This document shows positions 53,715-63,048 of a stretch of DNA of 64,000 nucleotides, piece by piece. Source of the DNA: Fuscovulum ytuae (GTDB lineage Bacteria; Pseudomonadota; Alphaproteobacteria; Rhodobacterales; Rhodobacteraceae); NCBI RefSeq assembly GCF_029953595.1, contig NZ_CP124535.1, positions 3,455,001-3,519,000 on the forward strand, written 5' to 3'. The translations under genes were made by a program, and so were the position numbers. Under the pieces are notes generated by a model. The model was not told where the DNA came from and did no database searches. It saw nothing but the letters and a program-made list of their open reading frames with translations. How positions within the stretch are numbered: position 1 is the stretch's first letter; each line of letters begins with the position of its first letter.

Positions 53715-54710
53715 TCAGTCGTTGATCAACTGGTCGAGTGTGGACCCGGTTAGCACGTCCTTGATCGCGCTTGAAAGAAGGTCATTTGGAAGAGCTTGTT
53801 GGTGGGTTGACTGAAAGAGCTCGTTAACTACCGTTGGTCTTGTTGGTCCGCTTATCTCCCTTTTGACACCAATAAAGGAGAGAATTTCTTCCGCTTTTGA
53901 TTTCTGATCGCGCGTCACTTCATCATAGTCAGTTATGATGTATGAGGAGCTGTGCTTACGGGCATTGTATACTGCCTCATTTGCGAGACGCCATGCAAAA
54001 AGATTGGCGCGAATAACTCTCTCAAGCTGTGTCAAGCCTTTATTTTCAAAGGAGGCATATCTGGCCTTCCCCCATTTTTCTAGGTGGGAGTTGATCTCGG
54101 CTTCAAGAAAATCCAAGTTTCCACCTCTAAATTCGAGGCAGTAGCGGTTCCACCAGCTTTGGAGCATCGCGCTTGGTTTTCGGAGATTGTGTATGATCTT
54201 TACTTCTGGAGGTGTTGCCGCCACTTGCTCTGCGGTTGCTAGAGAGGCACTTATCTTAAAGACAGGAACAACAGTTTCGTTCCAGTCCTTTCGGAACACT
54301 TCTAATGGAATATTCCATTCGGGTGTCTTTATGTTTAACACTATTTCCCGCAATGAACGATGTGCGCATGTGTGTCTGTAAACGACTCCGATGAAGGGCT
54401 TGAGAAAACGCTTTGGGTTAGTCTTAAACCGATCGCGAATGCCATAACATTGTATGGCGGCTGACATGCTCTGAATTAGCGCCTCGGCATTTCCTTGACT
54501 TGCAGTTGATACTAGGTTCCGCATCGGACTAAAACTTTGGCAGTACTCATTAGGCTCATTCCTACAATGCGTTTCACTTGCGAGATCAGCTATATCAAGA
54601 ATTCTGTTTGAGCCAGAACGACCTGACGAGAACACGATAACTTCACGACCGGTCAGACCGGTGCCGCTGACTGTGTATTGGTCCTGAACTTTGTGATCTG
54701 GTTTTGCCAT
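53715..54710 (-). CDS. sulfotransferase
   Basis: A 331-residue protein with the 5'-phosphosulfate-binding loop of PAPS sulfotransferases near its start (VIVFSSGRSGSNRILDIA, ~25-40) and the 3'-phosphate-binding segment HNLRKPSAMLQSWWNR (~175-190). It would move sulfate from PAPS to a hydroxyl of a polysaccharide or lipid. ATG 54710 is preferred to TTG 54737. The DNA is low in GC like its neighbour, suggesting a common foreign origin. It is convergent with the oxygenase gene, 99 bases apart. Confidence 0.8.
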   Translation of the reverse strand: MAKPDHKVQDQYTVSGTGLTGREVIVFSSGRSGSNRILDIADLASETHCRNEPNEYCQSFSPMRNLVSTASQGNAEALIQSMSAAIQCYGIRDRFKTNPKRFLKPFIGVVYRHTCAHRSLREIVLNIKTPEWNIPLEVFRKDWNETVVPVFKISASLATAEQVAATPPEVKIIHNLRKPSAMLQSWWNRYCLEFRGGNLDFLEAEINSHLEKWGKARYASFENKGLTQLERVIRANLFAWRLANEAVYNARKHSSSYIITDYDEVTRDQKSKAEEILSFIGVKREISGPTRPTVVNELFQSTHQQALPNDLLSSAIKDVLTGSTLDQLIND

Positions 54711-54767
54711 GATGGGCCTACTTGGTCCTAGGTTCAATCGATTGGTATTTTACGGCCGCGCGAGATT

Positions 54768-55394
54768 TTACAAAGATGCGGAGCAAAGCATAATGGCCGA
54801 GGTTGTACAGATTTCGTTCTTGATGAACTTAATCGGCAGGTGACGCATTTGCTTTCTCAGCACTAGGGGAGTCTGTGCAATCCAATGCCGCGTACTGACG
54901 ACAACTATGACTTTAGTGGTGTCTAGGAGCCATCCCACATTCAGGATGATAGAAAGTATGAGGCTGCGGCTTATCGATATTCGCCCGAGCTGGCGGTCGG
55001 CTTCTTGGTTTGTTGGCATGTGTTTCGAGGGTTGAAACCGCAAGGGAATAAGGGGGAAAACGGCCAACAAGTGGCATTGGACGATGTTTGCTTTGGCTTC
55101 GGTGGATGTTCGCCCGGGCTGCCATCCACCCAAGAGGTGCAAGCCGAGGCAGGCTGTCAAACCACATTCATTAACTGGCATTTGTGTGAAGCGATAAATC
55201 AGTAGCAGTTCGGTGAGTTGCGTAAGGCGAACCTTGCGGAAAGCGGGATACGCTAGATAGTCAATTTGAGTATGAATTAATGTGCGCGCCGCGCCGGCCC
55301 AGATTAAGGCGATGCCGGAAAGGCCACAAGCCGGACGGCCTGACGACAGGGTTATTCCTGCTACCATAGACGCTGCAAGTCCAAGTTCGAACAC
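54768..55394 (-). CDS. hypothetical protein with hydrophobic N-terminus
   Basis: A 208-residue frame starting with GTG 55394. The first ~45 residues are hydrophobic (FELGLAASMVAGITLSSG, LSGIALIWAGAAR) and a second hydrophobic patch lies near 140 (SRSLILSIILNVGWLL). The rest shows little pattern. The frame is open a little further upstream (LCYNERTRGFEDV). It may be the end of a broken membrane protein of the polysaccharide locus. No family was recognised and it may not be translated. Confidence 0.3.
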   Translation of the reverse strand: MFELGLAASMVAGITLSSGRPACGLSGIALIWAGAARTLIHTQIDYLAYPAFRKVRLTQLTELLLIYRFTQMPVNECGLTACLGLHLLGGWQPGRTSTEAKANIVQCHLLAVFPLIPLRFQPSKHMPTNQEADRQLGRISISRSLILSIILNVGWLLDTTKVIVVVSTRHWIAQTPLVLRKQMRHLPIKFIKNEICTTSAIMLCSASL

Positions 55395-55491
55395 ATCTTC
55401 GAAGCCGCGGGTCCGCTCATTATAGCAGAGCGTAAGCTTTGCCAGGTGTTAGACCACCGTTGATTCGTTCTCATTCTTGCCAACACTCTGA

Positions 55492-56754
55492 CTACCCACC
55501 CCAGCGCAGCACATTCCGGTAGTGAAGCAGGATCGCATCGATCTTGGATGGCCATGTGAAATGGTCAAGAACGCGCTGTCGTCCGGCTTCGCCCAACTGC
55601 TGGGCGAGGGCTGGATCGCGGGCGAGGCGTTCCATTGCGGCGGCAAAGCCTGCGATGAGGGCGTGTTCGGATGTGGGTTCCACAAGTAGGCCTGTTTCGG
55701 GCGTGATGTAGTCAAGCGGTCCACCCCATGCGGTGGCGATGACCGGATGGCCGATTGCCATGGCTTCCAATATGACCGCCCCGCCGCATTCGAAGACGCT
55801 TGGCAGGATGAGGCAATCTGCCTTGGCCAACATTCTTGCCGCTTCCGATTGTTCGCGCCAACCGGCGAAGGTGATGCGGTTGACCGTGCCCGTTGTCTTG
55901 GCGAGCAGCTCGAGCTTCGCCCGCTCGGGTCCGTCGCCGATTATTGTGAGTCGGACTTCTGGCAGATGTGGCAAGGCAGCAAGCGCCTTGATCGCGAGAT
56001 CGACACGCTTCCAGTCAACAAGGCGGCCCATGAAGACGACATTCAGGCTGTCGGCCTGTCGGAGGTGGGTTTCGTGAGGGGGCAACCAAAGATCAGGGTC
56101 TATCCCGTTCTCCACAAGTTCGCGGATTTCACCGCGTGCTATCGGGGGAAGGCCGCGCCGTGTTCTTTCATTGGCGACAAGAAGGAGCGCTGCATGTTTT
56201 TTTCCGGGCATCAGGTGGTGCAGAAGGTCAGAAAGCATGCGAAAACCGTCGAGAATGCCCCGAAAAACGGATCGACGACCGCTCCCATCCCCAAGGCCAG
56301 GCGGATAGGTCATATGCCCGTTCATGGGGCCGATGACGACGGGGACGCCTAACCCTGCCATCAGGGATGGCTCTTTGGGCGAGACGGGAATGGGTTGGTG
56401 GACGATGTCGATCCCGACCCGTTTGATCAGGTCTTTTGCCTTTCGTCGTGCTGTCAGTTGCGTGTGCAGGCGGCTGAGAAATCCGGCGCTGTGATAGGCG
56501 AGTTTTGCCGGAAGGAACCTACCCGACCGCCACATCAACTTGTGAAACCAGTCGTCTTCGACAAAGACCACGCGAGAAATGTCCGGGCCCAGTCTTTCCT
56601 GTAACTCAGGCCGGGTGCGGGCGTGCACGATCATCCAGCATTCGACGCCCTTCCGGCGCAGCCCCATGAAGAAATGCAGAGGCAAGGCGGCCTCACCACC
56701 GAAGCGCAGGGATGCATGATCGGCAACAACAAGGACTCGCGGGTTTGTCGGCAC
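55492..56754 (-). CDS. glycosyltransferase family 4
   Basis: A 420-residue GT-B enzyme. N-terminal acceptor domain (VLVVADHASLRFGGEAALPLHFF), the linker VVIGPMNGHM, and the C-terminal donor domain with FMGRLVDWKRVDLAIKAL, VRLTIIGDGPERAKLE and the EX7E pair in FECGGAVILEAM. It would add a sugar to a lipid-linked polysaccharide repeat on the cytoplasmic face. ATG 56754 is eight bases after the exosortase stop, so it is the last gene of the exopolysaccharide-exosortase operon. Confidence 0.93.
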   Translation of the reverse strand: MPTNPRVLVVADHASLRFGGEAALPLHFFMGLRRKGVECWMIVHARTRPELQERLGPDISRVVFVEDDWFHKLMWRSGRFLPAKLAYHSAGFLSRLHTQLTARRKAKDLIKRVGIDIVHQPIPVSPKEPSLMAGLGVPVVIGPMNGHMTYPPGLGDGSGRRSVFRGILDGFRMLSDLLHHLMPGKKHAALLLVANERTRRGLPPIARGEIRELVENGIDPDLWLPPHETHLRQADSLNVVFMGRLVDWKRVDLAIKALAALPHLPEVRLTIIGDGPERAKLELLAKTTGTVNRITFAGWREQSEAARMLAKADCLILPSVFECGGAVILEAMAIGHPVIATAWGGPLDYITPETGLLVEPTSEHALIAGFAAAMERLARDPALAQQLGEAGRQRVLDHFTWPSKIDAILLHYRNVLRWGG

Positions 56755-56762
56755 GTCTGGCC

Positions 56763-58349
56763 CTAATCCGGAATGAAGTCGGAAATCACTGGTTCCAGCC
56801 CGCGCACCACGTCAAGAAGCCGAGCCTCGGCCTCGGCATCCGTGTCGTCCGGCCCGATAGGTGTGAGAAGACGGACGATACCGCCATCCCGGCGGCCATG
56901 GACCGTGCCGTCCCAGAGCAAGGTGAATTTCGAGCCTGAATCCCAAGCGATGCGACGGCCATTCTGTTCGAACCAATAGATGCCCATCATGCGCTGGGTG
57001 CCGAATTGGATGACCATCATGTTGGCCATGAATGGTTGAGTCAGCCCGATCTTGGGCCCGATGTCTTGACGACGGATGTATTCGAATTCCCACCCCGCGC
57101 TGGGTAGGCATATTTCCGGGCTGTGCGCGCCGCTTTTCGTTTGGTCCGAAAACCACGCGACGAAAAGATCGACCTCTGCGCCGTCGCGCGTCATGACGGC
57201 GGAGCGGTAATCATCGGCATCAAGGATCGCCGCGACCTGAGGGTCCATCGGGCGGTTCCGCCCGACCGCCCAGTCACCCACCCGCGCCGGGAAAGCGGCA
57301 AAGGCGGTGCGATCCGGCACCACGGTGCGCCCTCCGGGCGAGATCTGCCATGCGATGGAGGCCAGAGCCGTGACCACTGCAGCAGCGGCCAAAGCGCGGG
57401 ACGGTTCGATCAGAAACAGCCGCCGGGATTGTTCGACCAGCCCTGAAAATTCCAGATCCATCGCGTCGATCAGGCTGGGCCTGCCCGGACGGAAAAGAAG
57501 AAGGATGCGGGCCAGCGCGAAGAGCAGAAGGACGCAGAGGATGAAGATCACCCAGCCTTCGAAGAAGTGCGAGAAGCCTTCCAGATGGCCCTCTCCGAAT
57601 TCCTGGACGATCAGCCCTGCCAAGGCGATACGCACCGAATTCATCAGAACAGAGATCGGCGCGGCCGAGAGCAGCAAAATCGCCTTATGCGTCATCGGAC
57701 CCTGAAACAGCACGGCAAAGATGTAGGAAAAGCTGAGGATAGGAAAAAGGTAGCGCAGGCCTGAGCAGGCCTCGGCCACGTGGAGTTTGAGGACGCCGAG
57801 GTCGATCACGTTGCCGTCGAGGAAGACAGGCACGTTCATAAGCCTGAGGAACCAGACGCCGAGTTCGGACGAGATAAACTGCAGGTCGGTTGAAACCTTG
57901 TAATAGAGCACACCCGGCAAAGGCAGCATGAAGGCCAGGTGGACAATAGGAGGCCAGAAGCGGCGCCCCTGTTCCCAGCCGAACGAGATGAGAAGGACGG
58001 CGCCGATCCAGAGGATGAGCGCATAGGCGGTGACATCGCCGATATCGGCCATCTTTCCGAAAAGGGCGAGGATCAAGGACAGGACCATCAGAAGAAGGCC
58101 GGGCACCCGGTTGACAGGGCCGGTGATGATGGGCTCGTCCTTCAGCTGGCGCAGGAAGAGGATGGCCGAGAGAACGGGGATCAGTGGCCCGTGGCTATAC
58201 TCGGGCTGCTGCCACGCGATGAGGAGCGTCTCGATCCCATGCCAGAAGAAAACGCCCGCCCCCAGCGTTGCGAATGCAAGCCAGAAGATGCCAGCAGGTC
58301 TTGGGCCGTCAATCGCAGTATAGGTTGTCACGGATGGCCTATCGTTCAT
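56763..58349 (-). CDS. xrtD: exosortase D (VPLPA-CTERM-specific) with fused EpsI domain
   Basis: A 528-residue protein. The N-terminal ~290 residues form the multi-helix exosortase domain with catalytic C195 (EACSGLRYLFP), R240 (MNSVRIALAGL) and H261 (HFFEGW). The C-terminal ~190 residues are an EpsI-like periplasmic domain (AFPARVGDW..., FVAWFSDQTKSGAHSPEICLPSAGWEF). Exosortases cleave C-terminal tripartite tails of secreted proteins and attach them to the envelope. The fused form is typical of XrtD of Rhodobacterales. ATG 58349 (MNDRPSVTT) starts it; open frame to 58508 lacks pattern. A target with a VPLPA tail is encoded at 63049-63636. Confidence 0.93.
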   Translation of the reverse strand: MNDRPSVTTYTAIDGPRPAGIFWLAFATLGAGVFFWHGIETLLIAWQQPEYSHGPLIPVLSAILFLRQLKDEPIITGPVNRVPGLLLMVLSLILALFGKMADIGDVTAYALILWIGAVLLISFGWEQGRRFWPPIVHLAFMLPLPGVLYYKVSTDLQFISSELGVWFLRLMNVPVFLDGNVIDLGVLKLHVAEACSGLRYLFPILSFSYIFAVLFQGPMTHKAILLLSAAPISVLMNSVRIALAGLIVQEFGEGHLEGFSHFFEGWVIFILCVLLLFALARILLLFRPGRPSLIDAMDLEFSGLVEQSRRLFLIEPSRALAAAAVVTALASIAWQISPGGRTVVPDRTAFAAFPARVGDWAVGRNRPMDPQVAAILDADDYRSAVMTRDGAEVDLFVAWFSDQTKSGAHSPEICLPSAGWEFEYIRRQDIGPKIGLTQPFMANMMVIQFGTQRMMGIYWFEQNGRRIAWDSGSKFTLLWDGTVHGRRDGGIVRLLTPIGPDDTDAEAEARLLDVVRGLEPVISDFIPD

Positions 58350-58527
58350 ATGCCTGTTCGCCGGCCCAAGGGTCAATTCGGTAGCAAGTGTTAACGAATG
58401 CGGCTGCACCTGGCAAATACGGTCTTGTGACGATGGACGATGGTGGCGGGGCTTAGGGCACTGGACGAAGAGTTGCCTGAGTTGTTTCCTTGGGCCGCGC
58501 GACCGCATTCGCTAAGTGCGGTCTTAT

Positions 58528-59061
58528 CTATGTCGCCGTCCCGCTTTGGCTGTCGGGATGTGATTTGGTGATCTGTCTGGCGGGGATGCCGGCGACGACC
58601 CCGTGATCCGGCACATCCCGGGTCACCACCGCGTTTGCCCCCACCTGGACGTGGTGCCCCAACTTTACGGCGCCAATGATCTTTGCGCCTGCACCGATGT
58701 CGCAATGGCCGCCAAGTTCCACCGGACCTGCCAAGGTCACCTGATGGAAAATGAGGCAGTTCGGGCCGATCCGGGACGCGGGATGTATAATGATCCCGGT
58801 GGGGTGGGGCAGCACAAGGCCACCTTCGATATGGCAGTTGAGATGAATTTCGGACTGGGTGACGAGGGACCAGAACCAGTGGTTTGCGACCCAGAATTTC
58901 GATAAAAGCAAGGCGAGTGGCGTCCCGCGCTTTTTCGCCGCCTGATATCTTCGAACCGCGCGCAAGAGTTTGCGGCCCGGGTCCCAGAAGCGGTGAATGC
59001 GCTCTCTGTTCCAGTCAGGCTTTGTCGCTGAGACGGCATGAGAGAAATTTGCGGGGTCCAT
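58528..59061 (-). CDS. hexapeptide acetyltransferase (serine acetyltransferase-like)
   Basis: A 177-residue left-handed beta-helix acyltransferase: HIEGGLVLPHPTGIIIHPASRIGPNCLIFHQVTLAGP, GAGAKIIGAVKLGHHVQVGANAVVTRDVPDHGVVAGIPAR. The pattern fits the CysE-like branch but the N-terminal helical domain is short, as in acetyltransferases of polysaccharide clusters. It would O-acetylate a sugar residue, or serine. It starts at ATG 59061, 13 bases after the preceding gene, and is separated from xrtD by 178 bases that may hold a further promoter. Confidence 0.9.
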   Translation of the reverse strand: MDPANFSHAVSATKPDWNRERIHRFWDPGRKLLRAVRRYQAAKKRGTPLALLLSKFWVANHWFWSLVTQSEIHLNCHIEGGLVLPHPTGIIIHPASRIGPNCLIFHQVTLAGPVELGGHCDIGAGAKIIGAVKLGHHVQVGANAVVTRDVPDHGVVAGIPARQITKSHPDSQSGTAT

Positions 59062-59074
59062 TTTGTGTCTGTTA

Positions 59075-59977
59075 TCAGGGGGTGTTGCCCGACAAAGCCA
59101 GTTCGGAAGGCTTACCTGTCAATTCTAGACACATTTTGTCTAGCCGTGCTAGAAGCTCTTCCTGCCGTTGCAGGAGCACACGCCGGTCAGACAAGGTATG
59201 GCGATCATCCTGGTCAGCCTTCGAGATTAAATGGGCCACGATCTCAATCTTGACCCGTTCCTTAAATCGTCCTTTTGTGCCTTGCACTTGATCTGGTAAT
59301 GGAAGGCCCTTCCAGGGATCAAAAGATACGCCGAGAGCAGAGCAAAAATCCGTCCACTTGAAAGCATGTGTCCGCCCTTCATTGGAGAGGCTTGTAGCAG
59401 AAATTGGGCGCCACGGAATTCCATAAGCGTCCGCAAAGATTGCCCCATGCATACTTTCACACCAGACCCGTGAACATAGTGTAAGTTCCGCTATGAAACG
59501 CTCGACAGGTAACTTCGGCGAAATCACCCGCCAGCCAAGTTTATTAGCAACTTTTTGCCACGCAGCCTCAGATGCCGTGAAATAAGGAACGATTCCGACC
59601 GGGTCAGATTGGATGGCCGTGGCTGGGTGAAGTCGCGGAGCAAGAATGGCTGGATCTGCAACGGCAGCATCAGTGGCGAGGCCCGCGGCATATGCCGTCA
59701 AGTGACCACGAACACAATACACTTTCCACTCTGATGAATTCATGTTGGGCAAAGAATAGGGTCTGCGAGCGCCACTGCCAAAGACAGCGCAGCCTGTTAT
59801 TGACGCATCGTGAACTTGGGAAAAGATATCCTGAGAAAGTATTGAGCCGACGCCGAAGAGCAGAATGTTCCCATCATGTTGCAGCCGATCCCCAAGCGCA
59901 CGAGAGAACAGCCATTCGCTAAAGTCGTCACCAACATTCCGGTTGGGGGCTTTAAATGAAACTAACCTAAACGGCAT
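59075..59977 (-). CDS. polysaccharide pyruvyl transferase family protein
   Basis: A 300-residue protein with family pattern in the core: FKAPNRNVGDDFSEWLF at the N-terminus, GVGSIL, KVYCVRGHLTAYAAG, ADPAILAP, then the diagnostic C-terminal CSRVWCESMHGAIFADAYGIPWRP. Such enzymes add pyruvate ketals from phosphoenolpyruvate to sugars of exopolysaccharide. ATG 59977 with AGGGATAAGA is the start. Open frame further upstream to 60115 overlaps the next glycosyltransferase and is rejected. The GC content is lower than that of the flanking exosortase gene. Confidence 0.82.
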   Translation of the reverse strand: MPFRLVSFKAPNRNVGDDFSEWLFSRALGDRLQHDGNILLFGVGSILSQDIFSQVHDASITGCAVFGSGARRPYSLPNMNSSEWKVYCVRGHLTAYAAGLATDAAVADPAILAPRLHPATAIQSDPVGIVPYFTASEAAWQKVANKLGWRVISPKLPVERFIAELTLCSRVWCESMHGAIFADAYGIPWRPISATSLSNEGRTHAFKWTDFCSALGVSFDPWKGLPLPDQVQGTKGRFKERVKIEIVAHLISKADQDDRHTLSDRRVLLQRQEELLARLDKMCLELTGKPSELALSGNTP

Positions 59978-60017
59978 TCTTATCCCTTTTGTTCGCGGTA
60001 AAGATGGGGCTTCACTT

Positions 60018-61139
60018 CTAGACGAGAATCCCACGCTGAGACAGGAGGTTGTGCAATGTTGCCGAGATAAGATCTGGGTGGATCTGCGCGCCGAAAAAAC
60101 GACAGCTTTCGACAAGTGAGTGGTAGGTTTGGGGCGTCATGTCCCTTGCGACACGCAGAGCGGCTGTCAAACCATCATGCTTTTGGGCGTCATAGATAAG
60201 TGGTAAGCATTCTTTAGGAACAGAATCGTACATTCCACCTAGGTTTGGCGCAATGACGGGGACCCCGAAGCCCATGGCAAGCGCAACCGCCCCCGATGTC
60301 AGGCTTTGCCTGTAAGGTAGGACAAGGAAATCTGTGTTTGCGAAAAGTTTCGGGACTGCCTCATCTGGTATGAAGCCAAGATGCAATTCGAGACGAAGGT
60401 TCTTTTTATAGATATCAATCGGCAGGATAACATCAGGACTCGGTTTACCTGCGATGGTCAGCATATCAAAGCTGTTAGTACCAAGTGTGTCTAGCGATTC
60501 GGCTAGTCCCTGATAATCTTTGTAAGCTTTTATATGCCCGAAACAAAGGAGTCTGCGGCGGGTTGTCTTCTCGGCCCCTGACGGGTCTATCTGAACATCC
60601 TGATACAGCGGTGCGTAGCTCGGGTGCTTGACGACAATAATGCGCTGAGCATCTACTCCAAACTCTTTGATAACCACGTTCTTAGCCGCCTCGGAATGGA
60701 CATGGACAAAATCTGCCATTTGTCGCAACATTTTGCGAATATCTTGGATACGGCGAAGGTCCGGATCACTCAGGTGAAGTCCGTCGTCATGAACGGTCCA
60801 AACCAACTTGCCACCCTTGGCCGACCAGCGATCGAGACTCTGCATATAGCTGCGATAGCTCGCCTCCAACTCTTTGGTGGAGGTGCGACCCCAGCTGAAA
60901 CTTGCTTCGGAATGGATCCACAACAAACGACCCTGTGCGGGCAGACGGGTGAAAGCGTCAAGTTCCCGAATATCGGACATTGGATAGGGTTTGTCTCTAT
61001 TAGAGAACTGCCTGTAAAGCATTTCGGAATATGGGTTTTCATGGATCCAGACGTGAACACCGAGACGTGGGCGCCGGACGAGGATATCGGTGCGGCGTCG
61101 CAGCATGCCAAGATGAGCGCGGAGGTTTGCGCCCATCAT
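60018..61139 (-). CDS. glycosyltransferase (GT4-like)
   Basis: A 373-residue GT-B-type enzyme: HENPYSEMLYRQF near the start, a central KLVWTVHDDGLHLS, donor-domain RLLCFGHIKAYKDYQGLAESL and FLVLPYRQSLTSGAVALAMGFGVPVIAPNLGG. The usual EX7E first Glu is replaced by the S-L-T-S-G-A-V-A-L-A-M type loop, seen in GT4 members such as GumH-like mannosyltransferases. Start ATG 61139 overlaps the previous glycosyltransferase stop by four bases; the open frame of the pyruvyltransferase begins about 40 bases after its end. Confidence 0.85.
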   Translation of the reverse strand: MMGANLRAHLGMLRRRTDILVRRPRLGVHVWIHENPYSEMLYRQFSNRDKPYPMSDIRELDAFTRLPAQGRLLWIHSEASFSWGRTSTKELEASYRSYMQSLDRWSAKGGKLVWTVHDDGLHLSDPDLRRIQDIRKMLRQMADFVHVHSEAAKNVVIKEFGVDAQRIIVVKHPSYAPLYQDVQIDPSGAEKTTRRRLLCFGHIKAYKDYQGLAESLDTLGTNSFDMLTIAGKPSPDVILPIDIYKKNLRLELHLGFIPDEAVPKLFANTDFLVLPYRQSLTSGAVALAMGFGVPVIAPNLGGMYDSVPKECLPLIYDAQKHDGLTAALRVARDMTPQTYHSLVESCRFFGAQIHPDLISATLHNLLSQRGILV

Positions 61140-62206
61140 TGAGTATACCTCTTTTCCAACATGCCGATGATCGCGTCACTCCATGCTGACCAGGTGAGGT
61201 GCTGCCTGAAATGTTCGAAACTGCTTCGGCTCAGGGCTTCATACTCCGTTTGGTCGGAGGACAGTGCAATCAATCGATCCGCATAGTCGGCGGCGTTTGC
61301 ATCTGGTGAGACCATTTCTCCATTCCGTCCTTCTTGGACAATCGACGGGATGCCGCCGACATTGGTGGTCAGCACAGGAATGCCGTAACTGTTTGCTTCG
61401 GCCAGAACCATCGGGGTGCAGTCGGCGCGGGTCGGCAGGAGAAGGAAGTGGGAACGGTTCAGAAGATGCTCCAGAATAAGGCGGTCTTTGCGCAGGTTCT
61501 TGTTCAGGTAGCCGTGATCGACCACAGTCGTGCCGCGCCCAATGGAACCGGCATTCGTGCCGACGAGGTGGAGCTCTGTGGCTATGCCGCGACGGTTGAG
61601 TTCGTCTGTTGTGGCGACTGCGATGTCGCCGCCTTTGCGTGCCCAATCCTTGCCGATGAACAGAAGGCGAAGCGGGTTTGGAGGCGGCTTCGTCGGTGGC
61701 ACTGTCGGAAAAGTTTCGAGATTTGCCCCCCAGGGCAGGGACATCATTTTCGGTGCATAAAGTTCGCCAAACTCTGCCAGCGCCCTTTTGCGCATGAAAT
61801 CGGACGAAAACAGGATGATCTTGGCGCAATCATAGGCACGGCGTTCGTTTTCGATGGCCGTATCCGGTATGTCGTAGCCGTAGAACTCTTTAAGAAAGCC
61901 GGGTGTTGCATCGGTGCAGTGAATGATCGGCACATGCGTTAGCGGGCCGTACTTCACGACAAGGTTCGTCGAGACGAGCGACACGATTGCGTCGAACCTA
62001 TCGAGGACGGAAGGATCAAGCAGAGCAGCATTCGCCGCCTTTCGCCAGAAACGGTCGATGATGGGGCGGGGGCGGCGGTGCTTGCCTAGGACCTGAAGGC
62101 TACAGGATGGGTTTTCGGACAGCGCCCGCCACATGAAATGCGCCGTGCTGCTGAAGGCATTCTTGTCGAAGGGATTGTGGTTTGACAGAAAGCCGAGCCT
62201 TAGCAT
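61136..62206 (-). CDS. glycosyltransferase family 4
   Basis: A 356-residue GT-B enzyme: FLSNHNPFDKNAFSSTAHFMWRAL at the N-terminus, CTDATPGFLKEFYGY, donor-domain LRLLFIGKDWARKGGDIAVATTDEL, and FLLLPTRADCTPMVLAEANSYGIPVL, where D and E of the EX7E-type loop are visible. ATG 62206 is used (MLRLGFLSNHN); the frame is open upstream to 62422 but the added 72 residues have no family pattern. It is the first gene of the six-gene operon glycosyltransferase-glycosyltransferase-pyruvyltransferase-acetyltransferase-xrtD-glycosyltransferase. Confidence 0.92.
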   Translation of the reverse strand: MLRLGFLSNHNPFDKNAFSSTAHFMWRALSENPSCSLQVLGKHRRPRPIIDRFWRKAANAALLDPSVLDRFDAIVSLVSTNLVVKYGPLTHVPIIHCTDATPGFLKEFYGYDIPDTAIENERRAYDCAKIILFSSDFMRKRALAEFGELYAPKMMSLPWGANLETFPTVPPTKPPPNPLRLLFIGKDWARKGGDIAVATTDELNRRGIATELHLVGTNAGSIGRGTTVVDHGYLNKNLRKDRLILEHLLNRSHFLLLPTRADCTPMVLAEANSYGIPVLTTNVGGIPSIVQEGRNGEMVSPDANAADYADRLIALSSDQTEYEALSRSSFEHFRQHLTWSAWSDAIIGMLEKRYTQ

Positions 62207-63048
62207 GGGAATGCATCTTCCTGCGCGCTCTTTCTGCCGAATGCGAGGAAGAACGAGCGGACGCCCGGCTTGATGTTGGTATCCAGTCGGGTCGGACGGG
62301 CCGTGTGGAGGGGCAGCAAGACTGAACGTTCTTTCATGGTCGCTGGGGACTAAGGTCAGTTTCGGCAAGCCAACTGCACGGCGCGTGGCGGTAATATCGA
62401 TTAATGTCGGTTGGGTGGTCAAGGTCGTCGACTGTTTGAAAGCGTTCGGTCGGGGTGGGAGGTCTGGGCAGCCATGTGCGACTTCGTCCGGTCTTTACAT
62501 AGCCTCGCCGGGAGCGGCTTTGCGAAAGGGGCGGGCGGTCGCCTGGGCCAGGGCTGTGTCACAGGTATGGGCATGGCTGGGCAGGCAAGGGATGCCCAAA
62601 GTAGGCGAGAGGCGTCTGGTGAGCGGATCGATGAGGGCTGGTGTGAAGGCAGGCTGAGTTGGGGAAGGTCGGGTTGCGATTCATTGCGATCTGACCGGGG
62701 GAACGCAGGGCCTGCCCTTGATCCTGGACCGAGTCCGTATCCGAAGAACTGATTCGCCGCGGGGCGATGAGTGCGTAAAAATTACGTAAATCGCGTTGTT
62801 TTTTGCGGGTCGGGAGTGCGGAGCTGCGCAGAGTTCTATCCTTTGCGTGAAGTATGTGCGGTTTCGGCAACCTTAGGGTGCTGAGCCTTTGGGCTTTGGT
62901 CTGATAACCAGCCAAATGGGCAGAAATTCCTTGCCTAAAGTACGTAGTTAATGGACTTTAACTGGAGAGGGCGGTGCTTGGACCGCTATGGACGGCGAAG
63001 ACTTTGGCTTGTGGTGGGCGGTCGTCCATCTGCTCATGGGGGTTTGAG
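62207..63048. promoter_or_regulatory. 842-base divergent promoter region of the exopolysaccharide operon and VPLPA-CTERM gene
   Basis: No convincing gene here. The AT-rich part near 62770-62800 contains the palindrome TTACGTAA (62782-62789), and another AGTACGTAGTTAAT stretch lies at 62939-62951. Both the operon (leftward) and the VPLPA-CTERM gene (rightward) must be started from this DNA, and shared regulation is possible. Promoter boxes could not be resolved. Confidence 0.4.
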
